A stretch of DNA of 64,000 nt from Channallabes apus (GCA_030522415.1 CM060112.1:3642001-3706000); one strand, 5' to 3'. Shown: positions 24,330 to 35,825, counted from the first letter of the stretch. Notes: generated by a model from the sequence alone, not told the origin. Translations and numbers: made by a program.

Positions 24330-25440
24330 TCTTTGTGGAGCCCCTACCCTAAGCATTTTAGTACACCTGTCTTAACCAATTAGCTAATTTTGAACCCAGA
24401 GACGGTGTGATAGAGTGGGGAACATTGTAAAAGGTGCAGGACAGGAGGGTCCTCCATGTTCTCAGCCCTGGTTCTGGTCCTGTCCTGCACATTTTACAAT
24501 CTATCTTCTAGTAGGTTTAAGAGTTCTGAGCTACGAGGCCTGAGCTAAAATAATTTTCTTCGTCTGTAGTTGGGTTCTGTAGATCCCTAATGGACCTATC
24601 AGATAATCCTGCTTTGGAAAAAGAAGAGGCAATTTTAGTTCTGTAAAGAACCTTTTAGTCCATGATGAAGGTCCTACAAGTGTTTCCATATCTGATAGAC
24701 ATTCAAGTAGAACCCCTTTAGGAAGCTTAGAAGGACTATCCAACAAACCATTGGGGATTTTTTTTTCCCCTTAAGAGTTTAGAAAAAATAAATGTAAAGG
24801 TTCCTCGCTTCGTTCATTTGGTGGAACAAGACAATGAATCATTCCATGCTTTAAGCAGAACCCCTTTAAGAGGCTAAGAAGCCATATTATTACGAGTGTA
24901 ATCTGAGATCACTTAGTAGTCCTTTAATGCTGCTCTTGAGCCTGAGAGCAGAATCCAGACAGAGGCAACAAGATTAGAAATGATGGTTGAGGTTTGAGAC
25001 AGGACCGCAGGTGGCTCGGTGTTTTAGAACGATATAAATAGACTTTAACATCTGCTTTTACCATGGACAAAAAAAAAAAAGGCAGGTGTGTTAAAAAAAG
25101 ATCTCTCTTCACGCTCCTTCACACTTTGGACAGATTAAAGCAGCTTTAATATGTATACTTTTTCCAAGGTACAACAGTTACATAATTGAAGTTTCTCTTT
25201 CACATTTAATGACTTACTTCCTCTATTAACGTGTTTGACAGTTCAGTCTCAGACTGAGTATGAGATTTATACCGTACAAGTAGAACTCGTTGAATATGTG
25301 AAAGACTACAAATATAATGAAAACATTTCACAGCATCAATCCTGACTCGTGGGAATTTCCTGATCACGGTGGCATGACGTCAAGGCGTAGTTCTCAGCAT
25401 CCTCGTTTTTTGCCATCTGCTGTTTAATCCGAGCGTTGCT
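24330..25440. other. unassigned non-coding sequence
   Basis: No gene was recognised. GAACC-type words occur at 24520-24880. Confidence 0.3.
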
Positions 25441-25640
25441 GAGTTCTAGATTCTGATTGGTCGGAAGGTGTTCAGTGATTATCTGGAAACGTAGTTCAGA
25501 GTTAATTAAGGGCTTTATTATTAACACACACATTTTAATACGCTATCATTTATATAGTAACAGGGGCTTGTTACTTTAATATACATATCATTTAACATTT
25601 ATGGAAAGAGTCTCCAGTGTCAGAGCTAAAGCTGTAAATT
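25441..25640 (+). repeat. CCAAT/X-box dispersed repeat, copy 2
   Basis: Holds, in order, TTCTGATTGGTCGGAAGG, TATATAGTAACAGG and AACATTTATGGAAAGAGTCT followed by CAGTGTCAGAGCTAAAGC. This copy links the CCAAT, X-box-like and end motifs that occur separately in other copies. Confidence 0.6.
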
Positions 25641-26154
25641 GGCAACTTGCTCATGTTTGGTAAATTAACTACCTGATGTGAAGTGAGTAAGATGAGACAC
25701 CAACATGTTTTATAAGCTGAAGCGACAGCTTAATACACAAGACGCTTGTCTATTTGGTTTTCCTTTACACGGTCATCAACACGTTAATTAAGATTATTTA
25801 ACACAAAGTGGAAAGGTGAGTGTGAGACCTTTTAATCCATCTCCTGCCGGCTCCTCTGAGAATTCTCACACTCTTTATTTTATTCTTCTTTAAATCTAAA
25901 TACAATTTAAACAAACTCCTTCGCATGGTAGCAAATAAATTCATGGTAGGAATAAAATACATTCTGTGCTTATTACCAGCACCATGTTAAAGTGAGCTAT
26001 CAGAGTCCATCAGTGAACATCACTGTCCAGCGTCCAATCTCACTCAGCTGGTTTATCCAGATTATAGCTGTAGGAACTCAGATCAGCCTCTTCTCATTAG
26101 CATCATTTGTATCTGCAAGCGATAAGTTAAGCAAAGCTTTTTTTTCATTACATA
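25641..26154. other. unassigned non-coding sequence
   Basis: No gene was recognised. Confidence 0.3.
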
Positions 26155-26701
26155 TAGACTACAAATCAAAGGTTTGCACCCCTTATTCTAACTCCATGGT
26201 GTTTCCTGATGTTTATTTCTCTCTACACTGTAAACCAATACTGAAGGCGTTTATCCAAAATCCACAATAATCTCCTTTGAACAGTTGATATTGAGATGTT
26301 TATCTGCTACTTCTGCTCTGTGAAGCTTCATAACGGCTCTAATCTGAGCTGCTGGTTGTTAATTGGTGATTTCTGAGGCTGGTGACTCTAAATGAACGTC
26401 TCCTCTGCAGCAGAGCTCAGTTCAGGTCTTGTTTTCCTGGGAAGGTCTTCATGAGGGACAGTTTCATCATCATGGAGCTCGATGGGTTTTACTAACACAC
26501 TCGACACACAATACTGTTCTTGTAAGAACTGTTCCAGAACAGCTGATCTTCATGTCTTACAATGACAACTGACTTTTGTTGTTGATTAAATAATGCCATA
26601 TGTATGTAATGCATAACTTTGAGATTTGTTCTATGTAGAAAATTAATCAATAAAGAAAAAAAACTAGGATTAGAGGGTGTGTCAAAACCTTTGATTAGTA
26701 T
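26155..26701 (-). mobile_element. Tc1-derived MITE (family G, copy 1)
   Basis: The inverted ends contain AATCAAAGGTTTGCACCCC and, opposite, AATCAAAGGTTTTGACACACC, the common Tc1-type termini. The minus-strand core resembles the transposase DNA-binding region, with AGGAAAACAAGACC (a GRPRK-T-like motif) and a CATCTCAATATCAACTGTTC block (ISISTVQRRL-like). The catalytic domain is absent. Copies at 38170-39213 and 57940-58350 share the same reduced structure. Confidence 0.72.
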
Positions 26702-27572
26702 TGAAAGTCTTTATTCTTCACATATCCCAGGTTTTTGTTAGGAGGCTGGGGTCAGGGTGCAGGGTCAGCAGGTATCTGGTCGTGGCAGTTTTTTGACCCT
26801 CATTTTCCCCCAAGTTTTGTTTCTCATCTTCAGTCCAGTCCCTGTACCTGAGCAGTTTCATGGCAATGTGTTTTGTTTGATAAGCAATACAGTGACCTAT
26901 GAATTATTTAAGCATGAACACATCTACCTTAATACACGAACCAGTAAGAAAGAGGTGCAGATGATGAGAGATGATCAGGCCGGTGATTAGTACTGATGGT
27001 GCTGAGCGGCTGGAAGAGACGAGAGGGGAAATGAAGTTGCTGCTCTGGGGTGCGTTTCCCGTACAACTATGTAGCTCTTTGCTTAACCACCATAGTACGA
27101 TGCAACGTTGAAGAAAATAACTAACTAGTCACAAGTGTTTCCCAAAACCATAGTACCTGCGTCGCACTTCCATGGTTAGAACTTTGTTGGTTTGAACCGT
27201 AGTTCTTCTTCTTCTTCGATACAATGGCGGAGTAGTGCAATAGGCACATATCGCCCCCTACTGTATAGTGTGTTTATTTTCTCTCTCTCTCTCTCTCTCT
27301 TCGGCTCGCATTCAATGCGCTTTCGCAGTGACGTAACGTAGAAGTGGTGTAATAATGTCACAAACGCAACATTTTTCATTTTTCAATATTTCATTTGAAC
27401 TCATTTTTTATTTGGTATTGATACATCAGTACAATTAAAATAAAAAGAAATGATGGGCTTTGAAAACGCTGGGATTGTGTTGTGAACACCTGTTACCTAT
27501 TTTGCTCAATATTATTTCCTATATAAGTCCCTTTACATACAGCCATGGTTTAATGAGAGTTGACGTGAAAAA

Positions 27573-27728
27573 ATGACACGAAAACCACAATTTACTAAAA
27601 AAAAGAGCTTGCAGTTACAAATTCGGACAAAAAATTGGAATGAAATCGCACAAAAAATGTATGCTTCTGGGAATGGGTATGAGAGAAGCCCAGAGGAAGT
27701 CAGAAACAAGTGGAGGGACTTTGCAGGT
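27573..27728 (+). pseudogene. Myb/SANT-like ORF of Harbinger-type element, truncated
   Basis: The frame begins MTRKPQFTKKKSLQLQIRTK and continues NWNEIAQKMYASGNGYERSP-EEVRNKWRDF. The W...IA...G....R..EEVR.KW.D pattern is that of the Myb/SANT-like DNA-binding proteins encoded by PIF/Harbinger transposons, where they help the transposase reach the nucleus and bind the ends. After about 52 residues the frame runs into a tRNA-derived SINE (27738-27815), so the product is broken. The identification rests on motif spacing and context. It could be another MADF/SANT protein fragment. Confidence 0.5.
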
Positions 27729-27737
27729 GTGACCAAC

Positions 27738-27815
27738 TGGTGGCTCAGCGGTAGCTGTTCTGCTTACCGTGTGGACGGCCCGGGTTCGATTCCCAGCCAG
27801 TGCCCAAACCCCAGT
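27738..27815 (+). mobile_element. tRNA-derived SINE, truncated
   Basis: CTGGTGGCTCAGCGGTAGC (A box) and GGCCCGGGTTCGATTCCCAG (B box) match the head of the 35106 SINE. The body stops soon after GTGCCCAAACCCC. It is inserted in the Myb-like frame. Confidence 0.75.
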
Positions 27816-28695
27816 TTGTTGATTTATTTGGGTACATTCATTGAATATATATTGAGTAATATTTTAAATAGGCTTACACTATGGTAGTATATAAATTTTA
27901 CAATTTCTTAGTGCTTAACACTTTGTGCACTGTATAACATTCAGATAACATTCATTATAAGTGAAAACCTCTAACATAATACTACAAATATTGTTATGAG
28001 ACATTTCTCTTTGGGTATGTTTAAAGATACTCAGTTAAAAACTCGCCTTTTCTTCGCACAAACGAAACCAAGGCTGTGTTCCAACCGGCATAAATACTGC
28101 TTCTGTAGGGCACTTCGAAGGGAGAATAATTGCGATGGTACCGCTGTTATATCGTTTAAAGTGAATTTGTAATAAAAATAACCGAAAAATTAATAACCTA
28201 ATATCTGAGCACCAAAACATTAAGTTTTCCAAATCGCTCAAAGTGGTTGGGAATTTTTTTAGAAACTAATAGGGCGTAGGGTCGTTAACTGTGAATAGAA
28301 CACACCCAGCCGCGGTGAGGAACTCTGCTTCTAACCACAGGTCGAAGGCTGTAGTTCCAACCACGTAAGTTTGCGACGCTGTTTGCGAATGTTCGTTTGA
28401 ACTATGGTTTCGGGAAACACCTAGTTGTTGAACTATGTTGGTAACGACGGAACTTGCGACCATAGTTGGCTAACGATGCTTTTGGGAAACGCACCCCTGG
28501 TTGTTACATAAACCACAAATTCTTTTTTAAATAGTACCTTTGGGCACTTTGCAGGCTGTCGCAGTAAAACATTTGTTCACATTTATTTAATTTAATCTAC
28601 ATAATTGAATTAAATTTAATATGAAGAAATGAGGAGTGCGGGAGTTAATACTTTTTTTGCTAATAGATTTTGAAATTATATAGTAGATGCTGAAC

Positions 28696-28766
<71 letters not shown>
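28696..28766. repeat. (CT)n followed by (TA)n
   Basis: A CT run to about 28727, then TA repeats up to the Tc1 end. Open frames here are repeat read-through. Confidence 0.95.
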
Positions 28767-29450
28767 CAGTGGTGTGAAAAAGTATTTGCCCCCTGATTTC
28801 TTATTCTTTTGCATGTTTGTCACACAAAATGTTTCTGATCATCAAACACATTTAACTATTAGTCAAAGATAACACAAGTAAACACAAAATGCAGTTTTTA
28901 AATGAGGGGTTTTATTATTTAGGGAGAAAAAAAATCGAAACCTACATGGCCCTGTGTGAAAAAGTAATTGCCCCCTGAACCTAATAACTGGTTGGGCCAT
29001 CCTTAGCAGCAATAACTGCAATCAAGCGTTTGCGATAACTTGCAACGAGTCTTTTACAGCGCTCTGGAGGAATTTTGGCCCACTCATCTTTGCAGAATTG
29101 TTGTAATTCAGCTTTATTTGAGGGTTTTCTAGCATGAACCGCCTTTTTAAGGTCATGCCACAACATCTCAATAGGATTCAGGTCAGGACTTTGACTAGGC
29201 CACTCCAAAGTCTTCATTTTGTTTTTCTTCAGCCATTCAGAGGTGGATTTGCTGGTGTGTTTTGGGTCATTGTCCTGCTACAGCACCCAAGATCGCTTCA
29301 GCTTGAGTTGACGAACAGATGTTCATTTTGTGTTCAATTATGTTATCTTTGACTAATAGTTAACGGTTTTTGATGAGCAGAAACATTTAAGTGTGACAAA
29401 CATGCAAAAGAATAAGAAATCAGGAAGGGGGCAAATAGTTTTTCACACCA

Positions 29451-29453
<3 letters not shown>
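28767..29453 (-). mobile_element. Tc1-like deletion derivative (family A)
   Basis: 687 bp with both outer ends CAGTGGTGTGAAAAA... intact and TA on each side (28765-28766 and 29454-29455). Sequence matches the full element at 52662-54282 at both ends, but about 930 bp equivalent to 53221-54153 are missing, including the N-terminal two thirds of the transposase and the right inner repeat. The remaining C-terminal frame ([20 protein letters not shown] onward, 28981-29217) has an upstream TAG where the full copy has Gln (QQD region). It might be mobilised in trans because its outer ends are kept. Confidence 0.9.

Positions 29454-29499
<46 letters not shown>
29454..29499. repeat. (TA)n between two Tc1 elements
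   Basis: A pure TA run joining the right end of the family A element to the left end of the family B element. Confidence 0.95.
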
Positions 29500-29502
<3 letters not shown>

Positions 29503-30680
29503 CTCCTTCTCAAAAAATTAGCATATTGTGATAAAGTTCATTATTTTCTGTAATGTACTGATAAACATTAGACTTTCATATATTTTAGATTCATTACACA
29601 CAAACTGAAGTAGTTCAAGCCTTTTATTGTTTTAATGTTGATGATTGTGGCATACAGCTCATGAAAACCCAAAATCCCTATCTCGAAAAATTAGCATATT
29701 TCATCCGACCAATAAAAGAAAAGTGTTTTGAATACAAAAAAAGTCAACCTTCAAATAATTATGTTCAGTTCTGCACTCAATACTTGGTCGGGAATCCTTT
29801 TGCAGATTCTTGTGTCTCTCAACTTTCTCTTCACAATATCCCACAGATTCTCTATGGGGTTCAGGTCAGGAGAGTTGGCAGGCCAATTGAGCACAGTAAT
29901 ACCATGGTCAGTAAACCATTTACCAGTGGTTTTGCCAGGTCGTGCTGAAAAATGAAATCTTCATCTCCATAAAGCTTTTCAGCAGATGGAAGCATGAAGT
30001 GCTCCAAAATCTCCTGATAGCTAGCTGCATTGACCCTGCCCTTGATAAAACACAGTGGACCAACACCAGCAGCTGACATGGCACCCCAGACCATCACTGA
30101 CTGTGGGTACTTGACACTGGACTTCAGGCATTTTGGCATTTCCCTCTCCCCAGTCTTCCTCCAGACTCTGGCACCTTGATTTCCGAATGACATGCAAAAT
30201 TTGCAACCTGTAGCCCATTTCCTGCACACGCCTGTACACGGTGGCTCTGGATGTTTCTACTCCAGACTCAGTCCACTGCTTCCGCAGGTCCCCCAAGGTC
30301 TGGAATCGGTCCTTCTCCACAATCTTCCTCAGGGCCCGGTCACCTCTTCTCGTTGTGCAGCGTTTTCTGCCACACTTTTTCCTTCCCACAGACTTCCCAC
30401 TGAGGTGCCTTGATACAGCACTCTGGGAACAGCCTATTCGTTCAGAAATTTCTTTCTCTTGCTTGAGGGTGTCAATGATGGCCTTCTGGACAGCAGTCAG
30501 GTCGGCAGTCTTACCCATGATTGCGGTTTTGAGTAATGAACCAGGCTGGGAGTTTTTAAAAGCCTCAGGAATCTTTTGCAGGTGTTTAGAGTTAATTAGT
30601 TGATTCAGATGATTAGGTTAATAGCTCGTTTAGAGAACCTTTTCATGATATGCTAATTTTTTTAGATTTTGGGTTTTCAA
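29500..30680 (-). pseudogene. Tc1-like transposon relic (family B)
   Basis: The left end CAGCTCCTTCTCAAAAAATT abuts TA (29498-29499). Inner repeats CAGCTCATGAAAACCCAAAA (left) and ATATGCTAATTTTTTTAGAT (right) are present, but the right outer end is lost near 30680. The minus-strand transposase starts MGKTADLTAVQKAIIDTLKQ (30518) and keeps the two helix-turn-helix regions (GCSQSAVSRHLSGKSVGRKK, SRATVYRRVQEMGYRL). About 50 residues holding the first catalytic Asp are then deleted with a frameshift. GAMSAAGVGPLCFIKGR and FIFQHDLA (second Asp) survive in another frame (29861-30229), and the DLNPIENLW region with the Glu follows after a further frameshift. It is inactive. Confidence 0.85.
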
Positions 30681-31506
30681 TAATCGACAGAGATTTGAAT
30701 ACACTGGAATAGAGAATCTGTATAAATGTTTGTTTTTATGTAACGTGGAAATATGTTGCGGTCCATTTCAGGAATAGTGAACAGTTTCAGGGAATGATTT
30801 GACCATGGAGACTTGTGCCGTGTCTCTGGTAAATAAGCAGACGATTGTTTGTTTACTCTCTGAATGACAAGAGGGACGGGAATGGTCGAGGGAAACAGAT
30901 GGACGGGGTCTTCAGGGGGGCTTCAGCCGTACTCGAGCCACAAAGCTGTTTCACCTCACCAAGGGCTCGGATGGACCCCGAGACACACTCTCGAGTGCTT
31001 CAATCTTCTGATGGTTGAAAATGAGCTCGGGCAGATCTGACAGGCTGATCGGTGCCTCCTGCTAGAACACTTGGCTGTTGTGTGTGAACGGAGGACCGCG
31101 ACAATCACGGGAAGCAAATCAGCCTCTTCTTTTACACAAATTACCTGCGGACACCGGGGCTTGTCCTGACACCGAGCCGGCTGACGAGGAGCACTTGATC
31201 TCTGTGGGCTAAACTCAACTTTAAGCTTAACCTCGACTGCGTGCTTTTCACCCCATCGCCTCTACACTCGCTCTGCTGGCGGATCTTTTTTAATAGGAAG
31301 GTGACCTGAATGTAGAGGGGGAATATTCAAGCTATGGGTAAACAAGCCAAGGTTAAAAGGCAGATATAATAGAATTTGCAGTGATTGCATATGCGAGTCA
31401 GCACAAACAAAGCACAAGGGAAAGCTGATGAGTTTTCCTGCAGCGCCTGTAGACAATCATGCTAAAAAATATAAGAGAACAAAAACCATAATGAATGGAT
31501 TAGACA

Positions 31507-31543
<37 letters not shown>

Positions 31544-31904
31544 TTTGGTCCAGCCTTCAATCAGCAAAGCTCCCACATGTTTTTAATACATAAAATGCCA
31601 CAATTTCAGATTACACTAATTACAAATCCCAGCGCTTGAAGCCTAGGATCTTGCAGAATTTCTTATCAACAGTGTTCTTTGGCTCCGGATCAAACCGTTT
31701 GCGGTGGCTGACAGACACGTGTGCGCATTTTGCAGCAAAAGAAGAGTAAAACAAAAGAGACGCCGATCAAACAAAAGACAGGCTGAAAAAGCGTGTTTGT
31801 TGTGGCGCGCTGAATACTGGAACAAATATGACTGCTTATCACTGAGTCACTGTTACAATAGTGAAATAATTAGGCATGGAGTCTTATTGAATAGGCTTCA
31901 AAGT
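30681..31904. other. unassigned non-coding sequence with (GT)n
   Basis: (GT)n at 31509-31542. 30880-31260 is GC-richer than its neighbours. The K/R-rich 69-codon frame at 31704-31913 has no recognised domain. No gene is supported. Confidence 0.35.
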
Positions 31905-32275
31905 ACACCTTAAAGGGCACCTATTATACAAAATAACACTTGAGTCGTGTTCAGCCATTCAGAAGGCGGGAAAAAAAATTTCCCTGATTTCTTACACTTT
32001 TTACACTTTTGTATTGGCCAGGGTTTAAACTAATTCGAGTTTTGTTGCTTGTTGTTCCATCCTGCTGATCTCGTGAAGGGCGTGGCTCATCAGTAGCCTA
32101 TTTACATAGAAACTGAAACAGCATGTTCAGACAAGGAGTGAAACAAAAAGAGTTTGAGATATAAACAATGCGTTACCTGAAAGGTATTTCAGTTTCACAC
32201 ACACTCTCTGGATGAGCTTTGAGACATGTGCTAACTCGTTAAAGTAGTACGGGGAATATACGGGACCTTTAAAGT
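31905..32275. mobile_element. possible non-autonomous hAT-like repeat
   Basis: The ends TTAAAGGGCACCTATTATA and, opposite, CTTTAAAGGTCCCGTATATT are imperfect inverses about 365 bp apart, a common fish repeat type. No clear target duplication or transposase was found. Confidence 0.4.
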
Positions 32276-32461
32276 GATTCTTTAATTAGGCTCTGTCTCT
32301 TTTAAGTAACAAACTGGTTAAACAAACAAAGGAACTGCGCTCAGGAGTCATGTTGTGTAACATCTGTGAATCAAGTCGGTTCCAGTTCTTACTTACGTTA
32401 TAGAAGATATAGCCTGTTGTGGCCTCGCCAGCATGTCTCAAAGTCAATAAGAAGGAAATGA

Positions 32462-32700
32462 CTCACATGGTTGAGGTTATGGGTTGCTGATCAGTGTGTC
32501 GGGGGTTCGAGCCCCATCACAGCCAATCTGCTACCGTTGGATTATTGCGAAAGCCCATTATATAATACCCAGGCACTGAGATGTGGGGTATCCTCAGTAC
32601 CAAACCTGGAGAAAATGGTGGGCTGCATCAGGAAGGGCATCCGGCGTAAAAACCTGTGCCAGTACCTTGCAGGTTGAATGACCTGATGTGGCGAGCTTGA
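32462..32700 (+). mobile_element. SINE with mixed head and body
   Basis: B box GGGGGTTCGAGCCCC, then GCTACCGTTGGATTATTGCG, a decayed form of the TTGCCACTGTTGGGCCCTTG block of the 10030 SINE. It then switches to CATCAGGAAGGGCATCCGGC and AAAAACCTGTGCC, the body of the 35106 SINE. It looks chimeric. Confidence 0.6.
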
Positions 32701-32743
32701 GAAAGGGAAAAGCCAAAGAAGAAAAGGATATGTTAAAAAAACA

Positions 32744-32935
32744 AAAACCTTTACCTCTGACTGTTACAAAGCGCTGACACTGGAGACTCCTTCCATAAAT
32801 TTTAAGCAGCACCATCTTAAAGAACACCATTGTAACCTTAGACCACCTGCATACACGTCCCTATAAAGTATTATAACAGAGCACAAATATAAAGTCGTGA
32901 TTTGCAGCTGCACATTCTGACCAATTAGAAACCAG
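32744..32935 (-). repeat. CCAAT/X-box dispersed repeat, copy 3
   Basis: On the minus strand: a CTAATTGGTCAGAATG (CCAAT-type) end at about 32918-32933 and, at the other end, AATTTATGGAAGGAGTCTCC, CAGTGTCAGCGCTTTGTAAC and AGTCAGAGGTAAAGG. Confidence 0.55.
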
Positions 32936-33863
32936 AATATGAAAGAAAATGTAACCTATGAAAAAAAATTCGTTGCGATTCAGTTTCCACTCATTCAGGA
33001 TTCATATTGAAGCTTCATTAACATATACCGAGCAAGAACATTTCACATTTTGAAGTCTGTAAAAGACTAAGGTTACGCTTTGAGCAAGGAACAGGGAGAC
33101 AAAATGAACTCGAGAACAAAGCTATAAATGATGTAAAAGTCCTAATATTTCTACTATGGATGCTAATAGATGCTAAATACCCCTGCTATATTACACTCGG
33201 GTCATTTTCCCAGACTGCATTAAAAGTAAAAAGGAAGTAAAGGGCACCATCGGGCTAAGGTAATGTCTGCAGCTATTACAGCACTGAACCAGGCATATTT
33301 TTCTCAGGTTGGTTCCTGTAATTATGCGCTTTGCTGTTGTTTTCACACTTTCCAGCATCCTGGGTGCAGTAATGTAACGCCGGGCGGCAGAAATGCATCG
33401 AGAGAACATAGAGTACCGTGGCTGATTATTTTCAAGCCACAGCAAACCTTTAGTCATCCTGCTAAAAGCCACCATGGAAATGCGGCTCCCCTGACGCTCA
33501 CACCGGCTTCTGTGCCTCAGGGAATCGTGTCGCTACACTAACCAGTGTGAGGAAAGGTTGAGAGGGTAATTAAAACCAAATATTAATTTACCCCAAAAAA
33601 AATAATGTTTGCCGTGCTATCCAGGGGTGAAATATCAGATCAATGGTGAAAGATTGAGAGCTGTGGTTTCCTGCCCAGGGCTTCTCCTGCTGCACACCGA
33701 GCAAGGCAAACTATACCGAAGTCTGATTCCTGCCGACTATTAGACAATTAAACAGCAGTCGCCCACTTACAGAGCTCACGGAGATGAAAGTATTTAGCTC
33801 CAGATTTCAGCTAAAGCTTTTCTAGGGAGTTAAAGTATCAGAACAGGATTTCTCGTCTTAGGA
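32936..33863. other. candidate conserved non-coding region
   Basis: 33230-33800 is balanced in composition, free of simple repeats and rich in distinct words (for example GAAATATCAGATCAATGGTG and CTATTAGACAATTAAACAGC). The open frames (33191-33541) lack domains. Conservation is a guess from texture. Confidence 0.22.
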
Positions 33864-34480
33864 ATATAATTAAAGGAACACTCCAGTATTTTTTTTTTTT
33901 CCTTTTAAAAACTAATCTCCATCCTCTGTATCTGAATTATATGTGTGGTTACAACAGAAGTCAAATCCCTGCACTGAGAAAGGAACAGTAAATCTGTTCT
34001 CTCCCTTACAGTAGGAGTCTTCGAGCAGACTTTGAACTGCCTCGCACGCTTTAATAGTGTCGAAACCTGGCGTCATTTAAATCCGTTTGAGGAAGGAGAT
34101 AGCTTTTACCTTTCTCGGTTATAGCTGTGTAGACCTGGTGTGTAAAATATTGAGGGACTGAATTCAACCCTCCGTTATCGGGTAATTATATATCGGATTT
34201 ACTTTATAAGATGCAGCTTAATGCTATGCTAGCTGTGACGTTTTGTAGCTTGCTAGACCACAGTTGATCTGCGCGTTGTCGTTTTTAAGCTGCACACAAA
34301 CAAAGCCGGACACAATAAGACCTCGTGACGTCAGTCATTTAAAATATATATTATTCTAGCTTAGATTTCAAAGTGACCTTTATGTCAAAACGCACGTGGT
34401 GTATTACTGCTGGAGCACCGGAACAACCTTCTGTCATTTTTTTGACAGAGGAGAATTAATATTCGTTAATATACCTTTTT
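33864..34480. repeat. possible dispersed fish repeat
   Basis: Begins TTAAAGGAACACTCCAGT, a start seen in many fish interspersed repeats. The other boundary and the family are uncertain. Confidence 0.3.
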
Positions 34481-34973
34481 GATCCAATTAAATAAGTGTA
34501 TTTCATGCAAGAAAAGAAAACGAATGGAACATTTAAGGTGTGTTGATTGATTTACGACATTAACTCCTGCACTGAGTAAAATGCATTAAAGCATTTCAGT
34601 AGCACTGAGATTGCATCTGTGCTGTTAGCTAATGTTCTACCAGCCTGCAGAAATTATGGCGAGTATTTGGGTACAGTATGCTTTATACATCATTTTACAC
34701 TATATCAGGCTTATAGTAAATAAAGAAACAGGAAGCCATCTCTCCTGGGGTTAGCAAAGCCAAAACAACAATCTAAATTCAGTGCTAACTTCACAATCAA
34801 AACTACCTTCTAAACAGCTGCACAAGAGTTAATAAACTTCCTTCTGAAACCAAATGCAGGAGAAAGAATATTTCTTTCTATATAAAAAATTGCAATTACT
34901 TCCATCCACCCATTCATCCATGTTTAGATATTTATATAACCAACCAACATTCTGTAACTACACCAATCGATAG

Positions 34974-35013
<40 letters not shown>
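34974..35013. repeat. (AATC)n microsatellite
   Basis: About ten uninterrupted AATC units. Confidence 0.95.
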
Positions 35014-35014
<1 letters not shown>

Positions 35015-35105
35015 ACTACAACAATTTAACTACACAGGTTTAGATTGATCAGAATCACAAAAAATCACTTTCATTTTCAGAATCACTTTCAGGGAGTGCT
35101 CCTCC

Positions 35106-35351
35106 TGGTGGCTCAGTGGTAAGTGTTTCGCCTGCCATGCGGGAGGCCCGGGTTCGATTCCCAGCCAGTACCCAAAACCCCGCAGCCACTGGATGCAGTG
35201 CCGGTCCCAAGCCCGGATAAAATGGGAGGGTTGCGTCAGGAAGGGCATCCGGTGTAAAAACCTGTGCCAAGTTGTAGTGCGGACCAGATATTCCGCTGTG
35301 GCGACCCCTTTGCGAGGATCAGCCGAAAGACCAACAACAACAACTTTGAGC
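35106..35351 (+). mobile_element. tRNA-Gly-derived SINE
   Basis: The head (35106-35168) closely follows tRNA-Gly(GCC): TGGCTCAGTGGTAAGTG, TCGCCTGCCATGCGGGAGG (anticodon arm) and CCCGGGTTCGATTCCCAG (T arm). The body carries GTCAGGAAGGGCATCCGGTG and TGTGGCGACCCC, and the tail is (CAA)n. It is flanked by perfect 12-bp repeats GAGTGCTCCTCC (35094-35105 and 35352-35363). The intact duplication implies a recent insertion. It is not a functional tRNA because the acceptor stem is not paired and the body follows. Confidence 0.9.
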
Positions 35352-35825
35352 GAGTGCTCCTCCCCCAGATCCCTTAGCAGACCAGCACAGAGGTGGATCC
35401 CCCTAGGGACCCCACCATACCAAGCACAAAATACAGGGGGGAAGGGGGGGGGGAACGTATTGAGACAAGAGTGAAACTCAATATTTTAATGACATTATCA
35501 AATTTGTAAAATAACACCAATCAAGGTAATGAGAATGATTTGCTATTTTTTTCTTATTCTTAAAAACCTGCTGGATCCGGCTGGAGTCAGAAAGACGTCT
35601 GCAGTACTCTGGTGTCACTCACTCAATGTAGAAAATGTGTAGAAATTCTAGAAAATTAGAGAAATTTTTCACAGAAGTCAATGGAGAATTTGTAGGTTTT
35701 AAACATTTTTGTGCAGAGGTAGACACTCCGGCTTCAGGAAGTAAAAACTCCTGCCATATATTTATTCTGCCTATTAACTAAACCATCTGATTCTAATTAG
35801 CGCCAACTCTTCAGCCAGATATGTT

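Larger units (their letters stand above)
27047..28497. mobile_element. Harbinger-like element with Myb-like ORF
   Basis: Inverted ends GGGGTGCGTTTCCC (27048) and, opposite, GGGGTGCGTTTCCCAAAAGC (28496) bracket about 1.45 kb. Subterminal copies of GTTTCCC(A/G)AAACCATAGT recur in mirror image. No exact target duplication could be fixed. The internal Myb/SANT-like reading frame (27573-27728) points to PIF/Harbinger, whose members carry a Myb-like gene beside the transposase. No transposase remains. Confidence 0.65.

Noticed and set aside
31704..31913. K/R-rich 69-codon plus frame (MADRHVCAFCSKRRVKQKRR start)
   Set aside because: Short, with no motif beyond basic composition and no homologue recognised.
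10030..35170. tRNA genes at the SINE heads (10030, 27738, 35106)
   Set aside because: The A and B boxes are good, but acceptor stems do not pair and each head is fused to a SINE body. They are SINE promoters.
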